In this document: in pieces, positions 36,336-44,606 of the stretch
Numbering within the stretch: position 1 is the first letter of the stretch
How the letters are laid out: every line of letters starts with the position of its first letter
Assembly (NCBI GenBank): GCA_963701385.1
Contig: CAVOZW010000002.1
Coordinates: 62,001 to 126,000 of the forward strand
Reading direction: 5' to 3'
Source: B30-G6 sp963701385
GTDB lineage: Bacteria > Desulfobacterota > Desulfobacteria > Desulfobacterales > B30-G6
Length of the DNA stretch: 64,000 bases
Notes under the pieces: generated by a model
Databases searched by the model: none
What the model was told of the DNA's origin: nothing
Seen by the model: the letters and a program-made list of their open reading frames with translations, nothing else
Translations under genes and position numbers: made by a program

Positions 36336-38021
36336 ATGGAACTCACCGGCGCCCAAATTTTGATCAAGGTTTTTGAGGAGGAAAAAGTCGATACCATCTT
36401 TGGATTCCCCGGCGGTATGGTTATCGACATCTACGACCAACTGGAAGACACCGCCATCAAACACATCCTTGTTCGTCATGAACAGGGAGCTGTCCATGCG
36501 GCAGACGGCTATGCCAGAGCCAGTGGGAAGGTTGGTGTTTGCCTGGTCACATCGGGCCCAGGTGCAACCAATACGGTAACAGGCATCGCATCGGCACACA
36601 TGGACTCCATACCGCTGGTGGTCATTACCGGCCAGGTTCCCACCCACCTCATCGGGAACGACGCGTTCCAGGAAGTTGACATCGTCGGCATCACACGCTC
36701 CTGTACCAAACATAATTTTCTGCTAAAGGATGTGAAAGACCTTGCCAGGGTCGTCAAAGAGGCTTTTTTCCTGGCCAGATCCGGCAGGCCGGGTCCCGTA
36801 CTCATCGATATCCCCAAAAACGTGAGCAACACAAAAACCGTTTATGTGCCGAACCAAGCGGTCAAGATTAAATCCTACAATCCCACTTACAAACCAAATA
36901 TGAAGCAGCTCAAAAAGGTGGTCGATCTCATAGCCACGTCTGAAAGACCGGTCATTTTTGCCGGTGGCGGTATTATTCTTTCAGGGGCCTCCCAGGCGCT
37001 GACGACCTTTGCCAGGAACATGCAGATTCCCGTAACAGGTTCTCTAATGGGGCTTGGCGGTTTTCCAGGCTCCGACCCGTTGTGGTTGGGCATGCTCGGC
37101 ATGCATGGCACCTATCGGGCGAACATGTCCACGAGTTCTTGTGATCTTCTTATCGGCATCGGTGTGCGGTTTGATGACCGTGTCACCGGTAAAACAGATG
37201 CCTTCGCCGCCCAGGCCAAAATCGTGCACGTGGATATCGACCCGACCTCCATTCGAAAAAATGTGCCGGTATCCATCCCCATCGTCGGGGATTGCCACAG
37301 CACACTGAAAAGCTTGAACGCGCTCATCAAACCCCTGGATAAAGCCACCTTGACGGCCAAACGGAAACCGTGGATGGATCAGATACAGGCCTGGAAGGAT
37401 AAGAACACACTTTCCTATCAACAGACCGATATCATCAAGCCCCAGTATGTGGTGGAAAAACTGTACGAACTGACCCGGGGTGAGGCGATTGTCACCACCG
37501 AAGTCGGTCAGAACCAAATGTGGGCCGCCCAGTATTACCATTTTGACAAGCCAAACCATTTCATTACCTCCGGAGGATTGGGGTGCATGGGTTTTGGCCT
37601 GCCTGCAGCCATCGGTGCGCAGATTGCCAGGCCCGACAAAACCGTGGTCGATATCGCCGGCGATGGGAGCATCCAGATGAATATCCAGGAAATGGCCACT
37701 GCCCTGCAGTACCATTTGCCGGTCAAAATCGTCATTTTAAACAATGGCTATCTCGGCATGGTGAGGCAATGGCAAGAACTGTTTTACGACAAGCGCTATG
37801 CCAGCACCTGCATGGACTGTGGTCCGGATTTTATCAAGCTTGCAGAGGCATATGGCGCGCTGGGTCTACGGGCCACAAAACCCGAGGAGGTCATACCGGT
37901 TCTCGAAAAAGGATTGTCATCCCCCAATACCGTCATCATGGATTTCGTTGTGGCAAAGGAGGAATGCGTCTATCCCATGGTTCCTGCCGGGGCGCCTATT
38001 ACAGAAATGTTACTCGCCTAA
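36336..38021 (+). CDS. ilvB: Acetolactate synthase, large catalytic subunit
   Basis: ThDP-dependent enzyme for the first common step of valine, leucine and isoleucine synthesis. About 561 residues: N-terminal Pyr domain with the catalytic glutamate (DTIFGFPGGMVIDIYD, RHEQGAVHAADGYARA), GVCLVTSGPGATNTVTGIA, a central FAD-binding domain, and the C-terminal PP domain with the ThDP-Mg motif GDGSIQMNIQEMATALQYHL. AAAGGA precedes the ATG at 36336; a longer TTG start at 36318 lies in the terminator T-run. Expression is likely controlled by the upstream leader. Confidence 0.96.
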   Translation: MELTGAQILIKVFEEEKVDTIFGFPGGMVIDIYDQLEDTAIKHILVRHEQGAVHAADGYARASGKVGVCLVTSGPGATNTVTGIASAHMDSIPLVVITGQVPTHLIGNDAFQEVDIVGITRSCTKHNFLLKDVKDLARVVKEAFFLARSGRPGPVLIDIPKNVSNTKTVYVPNQAVKIKSYNPTYKPNMKQLKKVVDLIATSERPVIFAGGGIILSGASQALTTFARNMQIPVTGSLMGLGGFPGSDPLWLGMLGMHGTYRANMSTSSCDLLIGIGVRFDDRVTGKTDAFAAQAKIVHVDIDPTSIRKNVPVSIPIVGDCHSTLKSLNALIKPLDKATLTAKRKPWMDQIQAWKDKNTLSYQQTDIIKPQYVVEKLYELTRGEAIVTTEVGQNQMWAAQYYHFDKPNHFITSGGLGCMGFGLPAAIGAQIARPDKTVVDIAGDGSIQMNIQEMATALQYHLPVKIVILNNGYLGMVRQWQELFYDKRYASTCMDCGPDFIKLAEAYGALGLRATKPEEVIPVLEKGLSSPNTVIMDFVVAKEECVYPMVPAGAPITEMLLA

Positions 38022-38093
38022 ACGCGTTGCACGATGTTATCGCGTGTGACCTTGGCGCATTCATATGGATTTTAGCTTGGAAGGAATAAACAC

Positions 38094-38582
38094 ATGCACG
38101 AGGAAAAACATATCCTGACCATGCTGGTGGACAACGAGCCCGGTGTCTTATCGCGGGTCGTCGGACTGTTCAGCGCCAGGGGATACAATATTGAAAGCCT
38201 GGTGGTAGCTCCCACCATCGATCCACTGGTATCCAGGATTACGCTGGTAACCAATGCGAATCTGCCGGAGATTGAACAGATTGAAAAGCAGCTCAGGAAA
38301 CTGATCAACGTGATCAAGCTGAGAGATCTTTCCGGAAAAAATGCCGTCAAACGGGAAATGGCGCTGATCTGTGTCAAGGCCAAACCCGAAAACCGGGCCG
38401 AGGTTTTGCGAATCGTCAGCATCTTTCGATCCAAGGTGGTAGACACCGGTCTGGAGCACTACATTATCGAAGTGTCGGGAAACGAGGACAAAATCAACGC
38501 CTTCATCAACCTTTTAAGACCCATGGGGATCAAAAAAATTGCCCGAACAGGGGCTTTGGCCTTGTTCAGGGAGCCCAATTAA
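38094..38582 (+). CDS. ilvN: Acetolactate synthase, small regulatory subunit
   Basis: 162-residue regulatory subunit that activates the IlvB catalytic subunit and gives valine feedback inhibition. It has an N-terminal ACT domain (LTMLVDNEPGVLSRVVGLFS, GYNIESLVVAPT) and the C-terminal ALS_ss domain (KVVDTGLEHYIIEVSGNEDK, IKKIARTGALALFR). AAGGA precedes the start. A 9-bp tandem array separates it from ilvC. Confidence 0.95.
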   Translation: MHEEKHILTMLVDNEPGVLSRVVGLFSARGYNIESLVVAPTIDPLVSRITLVTNANLPEIEQIEKQLRKLINVIKLRDLSGKNAVKREMALICVKAKPENRAEVLRIVSIFRSKVVDTGLEHYIIEVSGNEDKINAFINLLRPMGIKKIARTGALALFREPN

Positions 38583-38619
38583 CAGCCCAGAGTCCGAACG
38601 CAAGGGTTCTAGGTTCATT

Positions 38620-38741
38620 GAACCCAATAAACCCAATGAACTCAATGAACCCAATAAACCCAACGAACTCAATAAACCCAATGAACCCAACGAACTCCAA
38701 CGAACTCAATAAACCCAATAAACCCAACGAACTCAACGAAC
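38620..38741 (+). repeat. Tandem array of a 9-bp unit between ilvN and ilvC
   Basis: About 13.5 copies of RAACYCAAY (variants GAACCCAAT, AAACCCAAT, GAACTCAAT, AAACCCAAC), with one copy one base longer. Almost free of G in one strand. It ends about 8 nt before the ilvC Shine-Dalgarno, so it is part of the operon mRNA. Confidence 0.9.
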
Positions 38742-38760
38742 ATTTCTAAAGGAGTCATTC

Positions 38761-39816
38761 ATGACAACAATCAATTTTGGCGGTGTTGAGGAAGATGTCA
38801 TTACATCGGACGAATTTACCCTGGAAAAGGCAAGAGCCATATTAAAAAATGAAACCATTGCTGTCCTGGGATATGGCGTTCAAGGACCGGGGCAGGCAAT
38901 GAACATGAGGGATAACGGACTGAAGGTCATTATCGGGCAGCGCCAGGGAACATCCTCCTGGGATCGTGCTGTTGGCGATGGTTTTGTTGCGGGTGAAACG
39001 CTTTTTGGCATTGAAGAGGCGGCGCATCGCGCCACCCTGGTGCAATTTTTGCTTTCTGATGCCGGACAGGTATCCACCTGGCCGATGGTTAAAAAGGGCC
39101 TGAATGAAGGCGACGCGCTCTATTTTTCGCATGGATTTTCCATCGCCTTCAAAGACCAGACGAACATCGTTCCACCCAAAAACGTGGATGTTATCCTGGT
39201 GGCTCCCAAAGGCTCCGGAAGAAGTGTACGCAACAATTTTCTGGAAGGCAGCGGCATCAATTCGAGTTATGCGGTCCATCAGGACTTTACCGGACGAGCG
39301 ACAGACCGCGTCCTTGCAACCGGCATCGCCATCGGATCCGGCTATCTGTTCCCCACAACGTTTCAGAATGAAGTTTACAGCGATCTCACCGGTGAACGGG
39401 GCGTGCTTATGGGGTGTCTGGCCGGCGTCATGGAAGCCCAATACCGCACCCTGCGAAAAAATGGGCACAGTCCGAGTGAGGCTTTCAACGAAACCGTGGA
39501 GGAGTTGACCCAGAGCCTGATTCGCCTGGTAGCTGAAAATGGTATGGACTGGATGTTTGCCAACTGCAGCACCACGGCCCAGAGAGGCGCACTCGATTGG
39601 GCTCCCAAATTCCGTGATGCAGTGGCGCCTGTTTTTACAGAATTATACGAAAGTGTTGTTTCCGGAAAAGAAGTCGCCAGAACACTTGAAAAAAACAGCC
39701 AGCCCGACTACCGGGAAAAACTTAAGCAAGAACTCGATGTGATCAAAAATTCAGAAATGTGGCAGGCCGGTGCGGCTGTCCGCTCATTGAGACCCGAAAA
39801 CCGTGAACCGCACTAG
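38761..39816 (+). CDS. ilvC: Ketol-acid reductoisomerase
   Basis: NADPH- and Mg-dependent second enzyme of branched-chain amino acid synthesis. 351 residues. The NADPH loop is VLGYGVQGPGQAMNMRDNG, where most bacterial enzymes have GYGSQGHAHALNLRDSG. Later motifs (FSHGFSIAFKDQT, DVILVAPKGSGRSVRNNFLE, GSGINSSYAVHQD, NGHSPSEAFNETVEELTQSL, CSTTAQRGALDW, NSQPDYREKL) are much closer to fungal Ilv5 and the Bacteroidetes-type enzyme as I remember them. AAAGGAG precedes the ATG. Function is not in doubt; the subfamily is unusual for this context. Confidence 0.95.
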   Translation: MTTINFGGVEEDVITSDEFTLEKARAILKNETIAVLGYGVQGPGQAMNMRDNGLKVIIGQRQGTSSWDRAVGDGFVAGETLFGIEEAAHRATLVQFLLSDAGQVSTWPMVKKGLNEGDALYFSHGFSIAFKDQTNIVPPKNVDVILVAPKGSGRSVRNNFLEGSGINSSYAVHQDFTGRATDRVLATGIAIGSGYLFPTTFQNEVYSDLTGERGVLMGCLAGVMEAQYRTLRKNGHSPSEAFNETVEELTQSLIRLVAENGMDWMFANCSTTAQRGALDWAPKFRDAVAPVFTELYESVVSGKEVARTLEKNSQPDYREKLKQELDVIKNSEMWQAGAAVRSLRPENREPH

Positions 39817-39895
39817 CGCGCATTGCGCCTCGTTTGCGGAACGGACGATTAAAGTCATAACCGTATGAAAGCATCACCATAGAGGAAAGATGCCA

Positions 39896-41509
39896 ATGGA
39901 ACCAATTCGATTATATGACACAACCTTGAGAGATGGAACCCAGGGAGAAAACATCAGCTTTTCGGCCGACGAAAAAGTCAAAATAGCCGAACGTCTGGAT
40001 GGCCTGGGCATTCACTATATCGAGGGCGGCTGGCCGGGATCCAATCCAAAGGATATTCAGTTTTTTGATATGGCCAGACGGGTCAAATTCAAACAAGCCC
40101 GGCTGGCGTCCTTCGGTGCTACCCGCAAACCCGGTATCGCACCCGAAGACGATGCGAACCTGAAGGCCTTGCTCGAAACCCACTCCCCTGTGATGACCAT
40201 ATTCGGAAAATCCTGGGATCTGCATGTGCAACAGGTCATGGAGAACACCCTCTCTGAGAATCTGGCCATGATATCCGAATCCATCGAATTTCTCAAAAGC
40301 AAACACAAAGAGGTCATCTACGATGCCGAACATTTTTTCGACGGTTTCAAAGAAAACAGTGATTACGCATACCTGACGATTTCAGCAGCTGTCAAGGCCG
40401 GAGCCGACATCATCGTTCTTTGTGACACGAATGGCGGCACCCTTCCCTTCGAGGTCGAAGGCATGATTCAGACGCTATTTGAGCGCATGGAAATGGACAG
40501 GGCGCTTTCCCTCGATGACATGAGGCCGAAATTCGGTATCCACGCCCATAACGATTGCGGGCTTGCGGTGGCCAATTCAATAACGGCCGTCCGCTCGGGT
40601 CTGACCATGGTGCAGGGTACCATCAACGGCTATGGCGAACGCTGTGGGAATGCCGACCTCACTTCCATTATCCCTATTCTCAGTGAAAAAATGGATTTGC
40701 AGTGCATTCCCAGAGAAAACCTTTCCCAATTGCGCTCCCTGTCCAGCTACGTGTCCGAGACGGCCAACCTCGTGCCTTTGAAATCCAGACCCTTTGTGGG
40801 GAAGAGCGCCTTTGCACATAAAGGTGGGATTCATGTAAACGCCATCATGAAAATACCCAGGGCCTATGAGCACATGCGCCCGGAACTGGTGGGCAACACC
40901 CAGCGGGTACTTGTCTCCGATCTTTCGGGCAAGAGCAACATCGAATACAAGGCAGCCGAGTTTGGTTTGAAACTGGGCGGAAACGGTTTTGACAGCAAAC
41001 ACATCGTTTCACGGATAAAAGAGCTCGAACAAGATGGTTATCAGTTCGATGTGGCCGACGGATCTTTTAAAATTCTGGCCGAAAAGCTGACCGAACAGTT
41101 TACACCCCTGTTCGATCTGGAATCCTTCCGGGTGACCATCGAAAAAGACAAGGATCAGCCCTGCAGTGCTCATGCAACGATCAAGATTTCCGTGGATGGA
41201 AACCAGGAAATAACAGCCGCAGAGGGTTATGGCCCGGTCAGTGCTCTCGACAATGCCTTGCGAAAAGCCCTCGACAAATTCTACCCGGATCTGGACATGA
41301 TGCAGCTGGTGGATTTTAAAGTTCGCGTTATCGACGGTCGGGTCGGTACCGCCGCCAAGGTACGCGTTCTCATCGAGTCCAGAGACCAGGACCACTTGTG
41401 GAGCACCATCGGCGTATCCGAAGATATCATTGAAGCCAGTTGGCAGGCGCTGGCAGACAGTTTTCAATACAAACTGGCCTATGAAAACAAGATCAGGCGA
41501 ACACCATGA
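39896..41509 (+). CDS. cimA: (R)-citramalate synthase
   Basis: Condenses pyruvate and acetyl-CoA to citramalate, opening the threonine-independent route to isoleucine. About 537 residues with the DRE-TIM metallolyase barrel (IRLYDTTLRDGTQGENISFS, HYIEGGWPGSNPKD, FGIHAHNDCGLAVANS) and a C-terminal LeuA-type allosteric domain. The EGGWPGSNPKD motif and the opening DTTLRDGTQGE distinguish the CimA group from LeuA and homocitrate synthase. The ATG at 39896 is preferred over 39890, because the GAGGA upstream is too close to the latter. Confidence 0.92.
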   Translation: MEPIRLYDTTLRDGTQGENISFSADEKVKIAERLDGLGIHYIEGGWPGSNPKDIQFFDMARRVKFKQARLASFGATRKPGIAPEDDANLKALLETHSPVMTIFGKSWDLHVQQVMENTLSENLAMISESIEFLKSKHKEVIYDAEHFFDGFKENSDYAYLTISAAVKAGADIIVLCDTNGGTLPFEVEGMIQTLFERMEMDRALSLDDMRPKFGIHAHNDCGLAVANSITAVRSGLTMVQGTINGYGERCGNADLTSIIPILSEKMDLQCIPRENLSQLRSLSSYVSETANLVPLKSRPFVGKSAFAHKGGIHVNAIMKIPRAYEHMRPELVGNTQRVLVSDLSGKSNIEYKAAEFGLKLGGNGFDSKHIVSRIKELEQDGYQFDVADGSFKILAEKLTEQFTPLFDLESFRVTIEKDKDQPCSAHATIKISVDGNQEITAAEGYGPVSALDNALRKALDKFYPDLDMMQLVDFKVRVIDGRVGTAAKVRVLIESRDQDHLWSTIGVSEDIIEASWQALADSFQYKLAYENKIRRTP

Positions 41510-41684
41510 TCCCCCCATTCCCTGAAAAAGGAGTCAATCGCGCAGGAAAAGCCTCAGGCCAACCCCTGCGCTCTATCCTCGCTGAAAAAACCCCTGTATG
41601 ATCTTTTTCGTGCTATCGCTATTTTGTGTTTTGCTTAGAAAAACGCTTTTACTTTTCCGGCTTGTCCGGGATTGGAGATGACCC

Positions 41685-43223
41685 ATGACCGACATCGTTA
41701 AAATTTTCGACACAACCCTTCGCGACGGTGAACAATCTCCCGGGGCGAGCATGAATACCGGTGAAAAACTGCGCCTGGCGGTACAACTGGAAAATCTCGG
41801 TATCGACATATTGGAGGCGGGGTTCCCTGCGGCATCCGAAGGTGATTTCGAGGCTGTTTCAGCCATCGCAGGACGCCTCAAGAGGGTCGAAGTCGCTGCT
41901 CTGGCACGAACGTCCAAGGATGACATCGATCGCGCCTGGCAGGCTATCCAGAAAGCTGCCAAACCAAGACTGCACCTCTTCATCGCCACGTCCGATATCC
42001 ACCTGGAATACAAACTGCGCATGAATCGGGCCCAGGTGCTTCAGTCCGCCGTAGATGCCATCACCTACGCCAGAACGCTCACCGACAACATCGAGTTCTC
42101 GGCCGAGGACGGCTCCCGAAGCGACCGCGATTATCTCTGCAAGGTCTTTGAGGCCGCCATCGAAGCCGGTGCCGCGACTGTGAATCTGCCGGACACGGTG
42201 GGCTATGCGGTTCCGGATGAGTTTGCAGATCTCGTCGCGTATACCATGCGTCACACGCCCAATATTCATCAGGCCACACTGAGTGTGCACTGCCACAACG
42301 ATTTAGGCCTGGCAACCGCCAATACCTTGGCCGCCATCAATGTGGGCGCCCGGCAAGCCGAAGTGACCATCAATGGGATCGGTGAAAGAGCCGGCAACAC
42401 ATCCCTCGAAGAGGTTGTCATGGCGGTAAGAACACGGCCCAACTTTTACGCCTTATCCACCCGTATCAACACCGAACTGATCTATCCCACCAGCCGTCTG
42501 GTCAGTATGATCACCGGCATGAATGTGCAGCCAAACAAGGCCATTGTCGGCGCCAATGCCTTTGCCCATGAAGCCGGTATTCACCAGGACGGGGTTCTCA
42601 AGAACCGCATGACTTATGAGATCATGAAACCGGAAACCATCGGACTCAGTGAAAATCGCCTGGTTCTGGGCAAGCACTCCGGCAGACACGCCCTTTACAC
42701 CCACCTGAAAGACCTGGGATACGAACTTTCGGAAACAGAACTGAAAACCGTATTTCGGCGCTTCAAGGAGTTGGCCGACAAAAAGAAACACGTTGTGGAT
42801 GAAGATCTGGAAGCCCTTGTCACAGAAGAAATCCTGCGTACGGCCGCGGTTTTCAAACTGGAATACCTGCATGTCAACAGCGGGACCACCATCATGCCCA
42901 TGGCCAGTGTCAAACTCTCCATCAACGGCCGTTCCGTCACGGGCGCAGGCTACGGCAACGGTCCCATCGACTCGGCTTTCAATACCATTGCCAAACTCAC
43001 GGGAACGGCATCTGAACTGCGCAGATTTTCGGTCAGTGCCTTGACCGGTGGCACGGACGCACAGGGAGAGGTTACCGTACGGCTGAGGGAAAACGGCCTG
43101 GTGGCCCTTGGGAGAGGATCGGATGCCGACATCATCATCGCCAGCGCCAAGGCGTACATCAATGGGCTGAACCGCCTGGAGTACCTAAAAGAGAACCCGG
43201 TCAAGACGTCGCAGTCCTTATAG
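41685..43223 (+). CDS. leuA: 2-isopropylmalate synthase
   Basis: First committed enzyme of leucine synthesis (2-ketoisovalerate plus acetyl-CoA). 512 residues: barrel with KIFDTTLRDGEQSPGASMNT, LEAGFPAASEGDFEAV, the metal motif SVHCHNDLGLATANTLAA, the GERAGNTSLEEVVMA segment and HEAGIHQDGVLKNRMTYEIM, and the C-terminal regulatory domain for leucine feedback. GGAG lies 8 nt before the ATG. The stop codon at 43221 directly abuts a tandem repeat array. Confidence 0.96.
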   Translation: MTDIVKIFDTTLRDGEQSPGASMNTGEKLRLAVQLENLGIDILEAGFPAASEGDFEAVSAIAGRLKRVEVAALARTSKDDIDRAWQAIQKAAKPRLHLFIATSDIHLEYKLRMNRAQVLQSAVDAITYARTLTDNIEFSAEDGSRSDRDYLCKVFEAAIEAGAATVNLPDTVGYAVPDEFADLVAYTMRHTPNIHQATLSVHCHNDLGLATANTLAAINVGARQAEVTINGIGERAGNTSLEEVVMAVRTRPNFYALSTRINTELIYPTSRLVSMITGMNVQPNKAIVGANAFAHEAGIHQDGVLKNRMTYEIMKPETIGLSENRLVLGKHSGRHALYTHLKDLGYELSETELKTVFRRFKELADKKKHVVDEDLEALVTEEILRTAAVFKLEYLHVNSGTTIMPMASVKLSINGRSVTGAGYGNGPIDSAFNTIAKLTGTASELRRFSVSALTGGTDAQGEVTVRLRENGLVALGRGSDADIIIASAKAYINGLNRLEYLKENPVKTSQSL

Positions 43224-43310
43224 ACTGTTAGGTTATTAGGCTGTTAGACTGTTAGGTTATTAGGCTGTTAGGCTATTAGGTTATTAGGTTATTAGGCTGT
43301 TAGGCTGTAG
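43224..43310 (+). repeat. Tandem array of an 8-bp unit directly after leuA
   Basis: Ten full and one partial copy of GYTRTTAG (GTTATTAG, GCTGTTAG, GCTATTAG, ACTGTTAG). The array starts at the first base after the leuA TAG, and each unit contains TTAG in one register. No hairpin terminator is visible between leuA and the convergent downstream gene. Confidence 0.9.
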
Positions 43311-43350
43311 GCGTCTAAATGTCTAACAGTCTTCAGCCTAATTACCTCAT

Positions 43351-43932
43351 CTATAGCCCCAGCAATCCCTTGCGGACACGTTCCTGAGCATTTTCCCCGA
43401 CATTCATGCGGTAATACATCTTCATGAATTCAGAGCCGGGAATCGTGCCCTTCATCACACCCTGGTAGGTATACATAAGTCCCTTGCCTGGAACATAGGT
43501 CGCTTCGGTTGTCAAACCAGGCGCCATGTCTTTGTCCATCCAGGACACATAGCGGTCGATATCGGTCTGGTGATCAGCAACCAGTTCCGGAGGGTTGCAC
43601 GCCCCCATGGCTTCCAGGACCCCTTCCTGTAGTTTCTCGACGGTTGCTTTGTTTGTAAGATAGTGCGTCACCAGGTGCTTCACCTGCTCGGAGTTGATCA
43701 CTTCATCCGCATCCTGGGTCGGTGTTTCCAGGTAGAGACCTTGGGCAAAAACCTTGACCACCACGAGTGCTTTGCGGTAGGCAACCCCATTCAGTGTCAG
43801 TGTTTTACCCGCAACCACTTTTTCTCCTGGAAAGGTCACCCCCAGGACTTCCATGTCCCCTGCAAAACCCAAGGACCACGTGCCTGCCATAAAAACCAGC
43901 ATTGTCAACAAAACCAAAATTTTTTTCTTCAT
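43351..43932 (-). CDS. Exported chalcone isomerase-like domain protein
   Basis: About 193 residues with a cleavable signal peptide (hydrophobic core after KKK, ending near GFAG). The mature region has the pattern of the bacterial chalcone-isomerase-like family: GVTFPGEKVVAGKTLTLNG, then RKALVVVKVFAQGLYLETP, and the C-terminal KGTIPGSEFMKMYYRMNVGE. The function of the bacterial members is not established; fatty-acid binding has been suggested for the fold. The ATG at 43932 has GAGGAG 7 nt upstream; an upstream in-frame start at 43968 adds residues before the signal peptide. Periplasmic by prediction. Confidence 0.75.
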   Translation of the reverse strand: MKKKILVLLTMLVFMAGTWSLGFAGDMEVLGVTFPGEKVVAGKTLTLNGVAYRKALVVVKVFAQGLYLETPTQDADEVINSEQVKHLVTHYLTNKATVEKLQEGVLEAMGACNPPELVADHQTDIDRYVSWMDKDMAPGLTTEATYVPGKGLMYTYQGVMKGTIPGSEFMKMYYRMNVGENAQERVRKGLLGL

Positions 43933-44013
43933 GATCTGCTCCTCTCCAAGTGTTTGATCGTAATCCAAATATTATAATGAACGGCTAAAAAAACATTCAT
44001 CGTCCTTTAGCCT

Positions 44014-44080
44014 CATTCCCGTGAAAGCGGGAATCCAGTGTTTTAAGTCACTTCTGGATGCCTGCTTTAGCAGGCATGAC
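44014..44080. repeat. Dispersed palindromic repeat with two nested hairpins
   Basis: Two half-elements in inverted orientation: CATTCCCG...CGGGAATCCAG and, reversed, CATGCCTG...CAGGCATCCAG, about 26 bp each around a 14-bp centre. Each half also folds on itself (ATTCCCG/CGGGAAT and ATGCCTGC/GCAGGCAT). Elements of this look are common in proteobacterial intergenic DNA. Confidence 0.7.
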
Positions 44081-44134
44081 TGAGTATATATTGTTTATGA
44101 AACTGTCAAATATAAAAAGGCAACGCCACGTCAT

Positions 44135-44157
44135 ATAAATTCGCCTAGTGAATTTAT
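44135..44157 (-). terminator. Hairpin containing the stop codon of the DUF2147 gene
   Basis: A 10-bp stem with one G-T pair and a CTA loop, closely similar to the one that ends xerC (518-544). The TAA of the DUF2147 gene at 44154-44156 lies inside the arm. Confidence 0.5.
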
Positions 44158-44591
44158 TTGCGCACCCACACCTGGGTTCTCCCGATCAAGGATATGCCGA
44201 TAAACCCGCGCACTTTTAAGGTGCCATCTTCATTTAATGTCATTTTACAGGAATAGGTCTTGCCGTTGTCGGGATCATAAATCGTTCCGTCGCCCCACTT
44301 ATTCTTTCCTTGATAGACAAACCCGTTCACCAGGTTCAATCCGATGATGGGCATGCCCTGTTTGGCTTCGTCAGGATTGTTGGTATCCCGTTTTTCGGAA
44401 CCATCTTCATTTTTCGGTTCTTTGAGCCAGACAATCTTTCCGTTATAGACACTATCTGCCTTGTAAATTTGCACCAGCGCCTTACCCTCTTCGGTATACC
44501 ACTCACCGACGACAGCATCGGCTTCTTCTGCCAGGGCCCTGCCCCCCATGACCAGCACCAGAAAGATCCAACAGAACACAGCTCGCTTCAT
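44154..44591 (-). CDS. Exported DUF2147 family protein
   Basis: 145 residues with a signal peptide (WIFLVLVMGGRALA, cleavage near residue 21). The mature domain is typical of DUF2147: VVGEWYTEEGKALVQIY, GKIVWLKEPKNEDG, then GMPIIGLNLVNGF, WGDGTIYDPDNGKTYSCKMT, and LKVRGFIGISLIGRTQVWVR. A small periplasmic beta-barrel-like protein of unknown function. AAGGA precedes the ATG. It is 15 nt downstream of pyrD on the same strand. Confidence 0.87.
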   Translation of the reverse strand: MKRAVFCWIFLVLVMGGRALAEEADAVVGEWYTEEGKALVQIYKADSVYNGKIVWLKEPKNEDGSEKRDTNNPDEAKQGMPIIGLNLVNGFVYQGKNKWGDGTIYDPDNGKTYSCKMTLNEDGTLKVRGFIGISLIGRTQVWVRK

Positions 44592-44606
44592 TTTTGTATC
44601 CTTTCC

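Noticed and set aside
38641..38750. Open frame through the 9-bp array encoding Asn/Pro/Ser repeats
   Set aside because: A 9-bp unit is open in frame by construction; no ribosome site before it.
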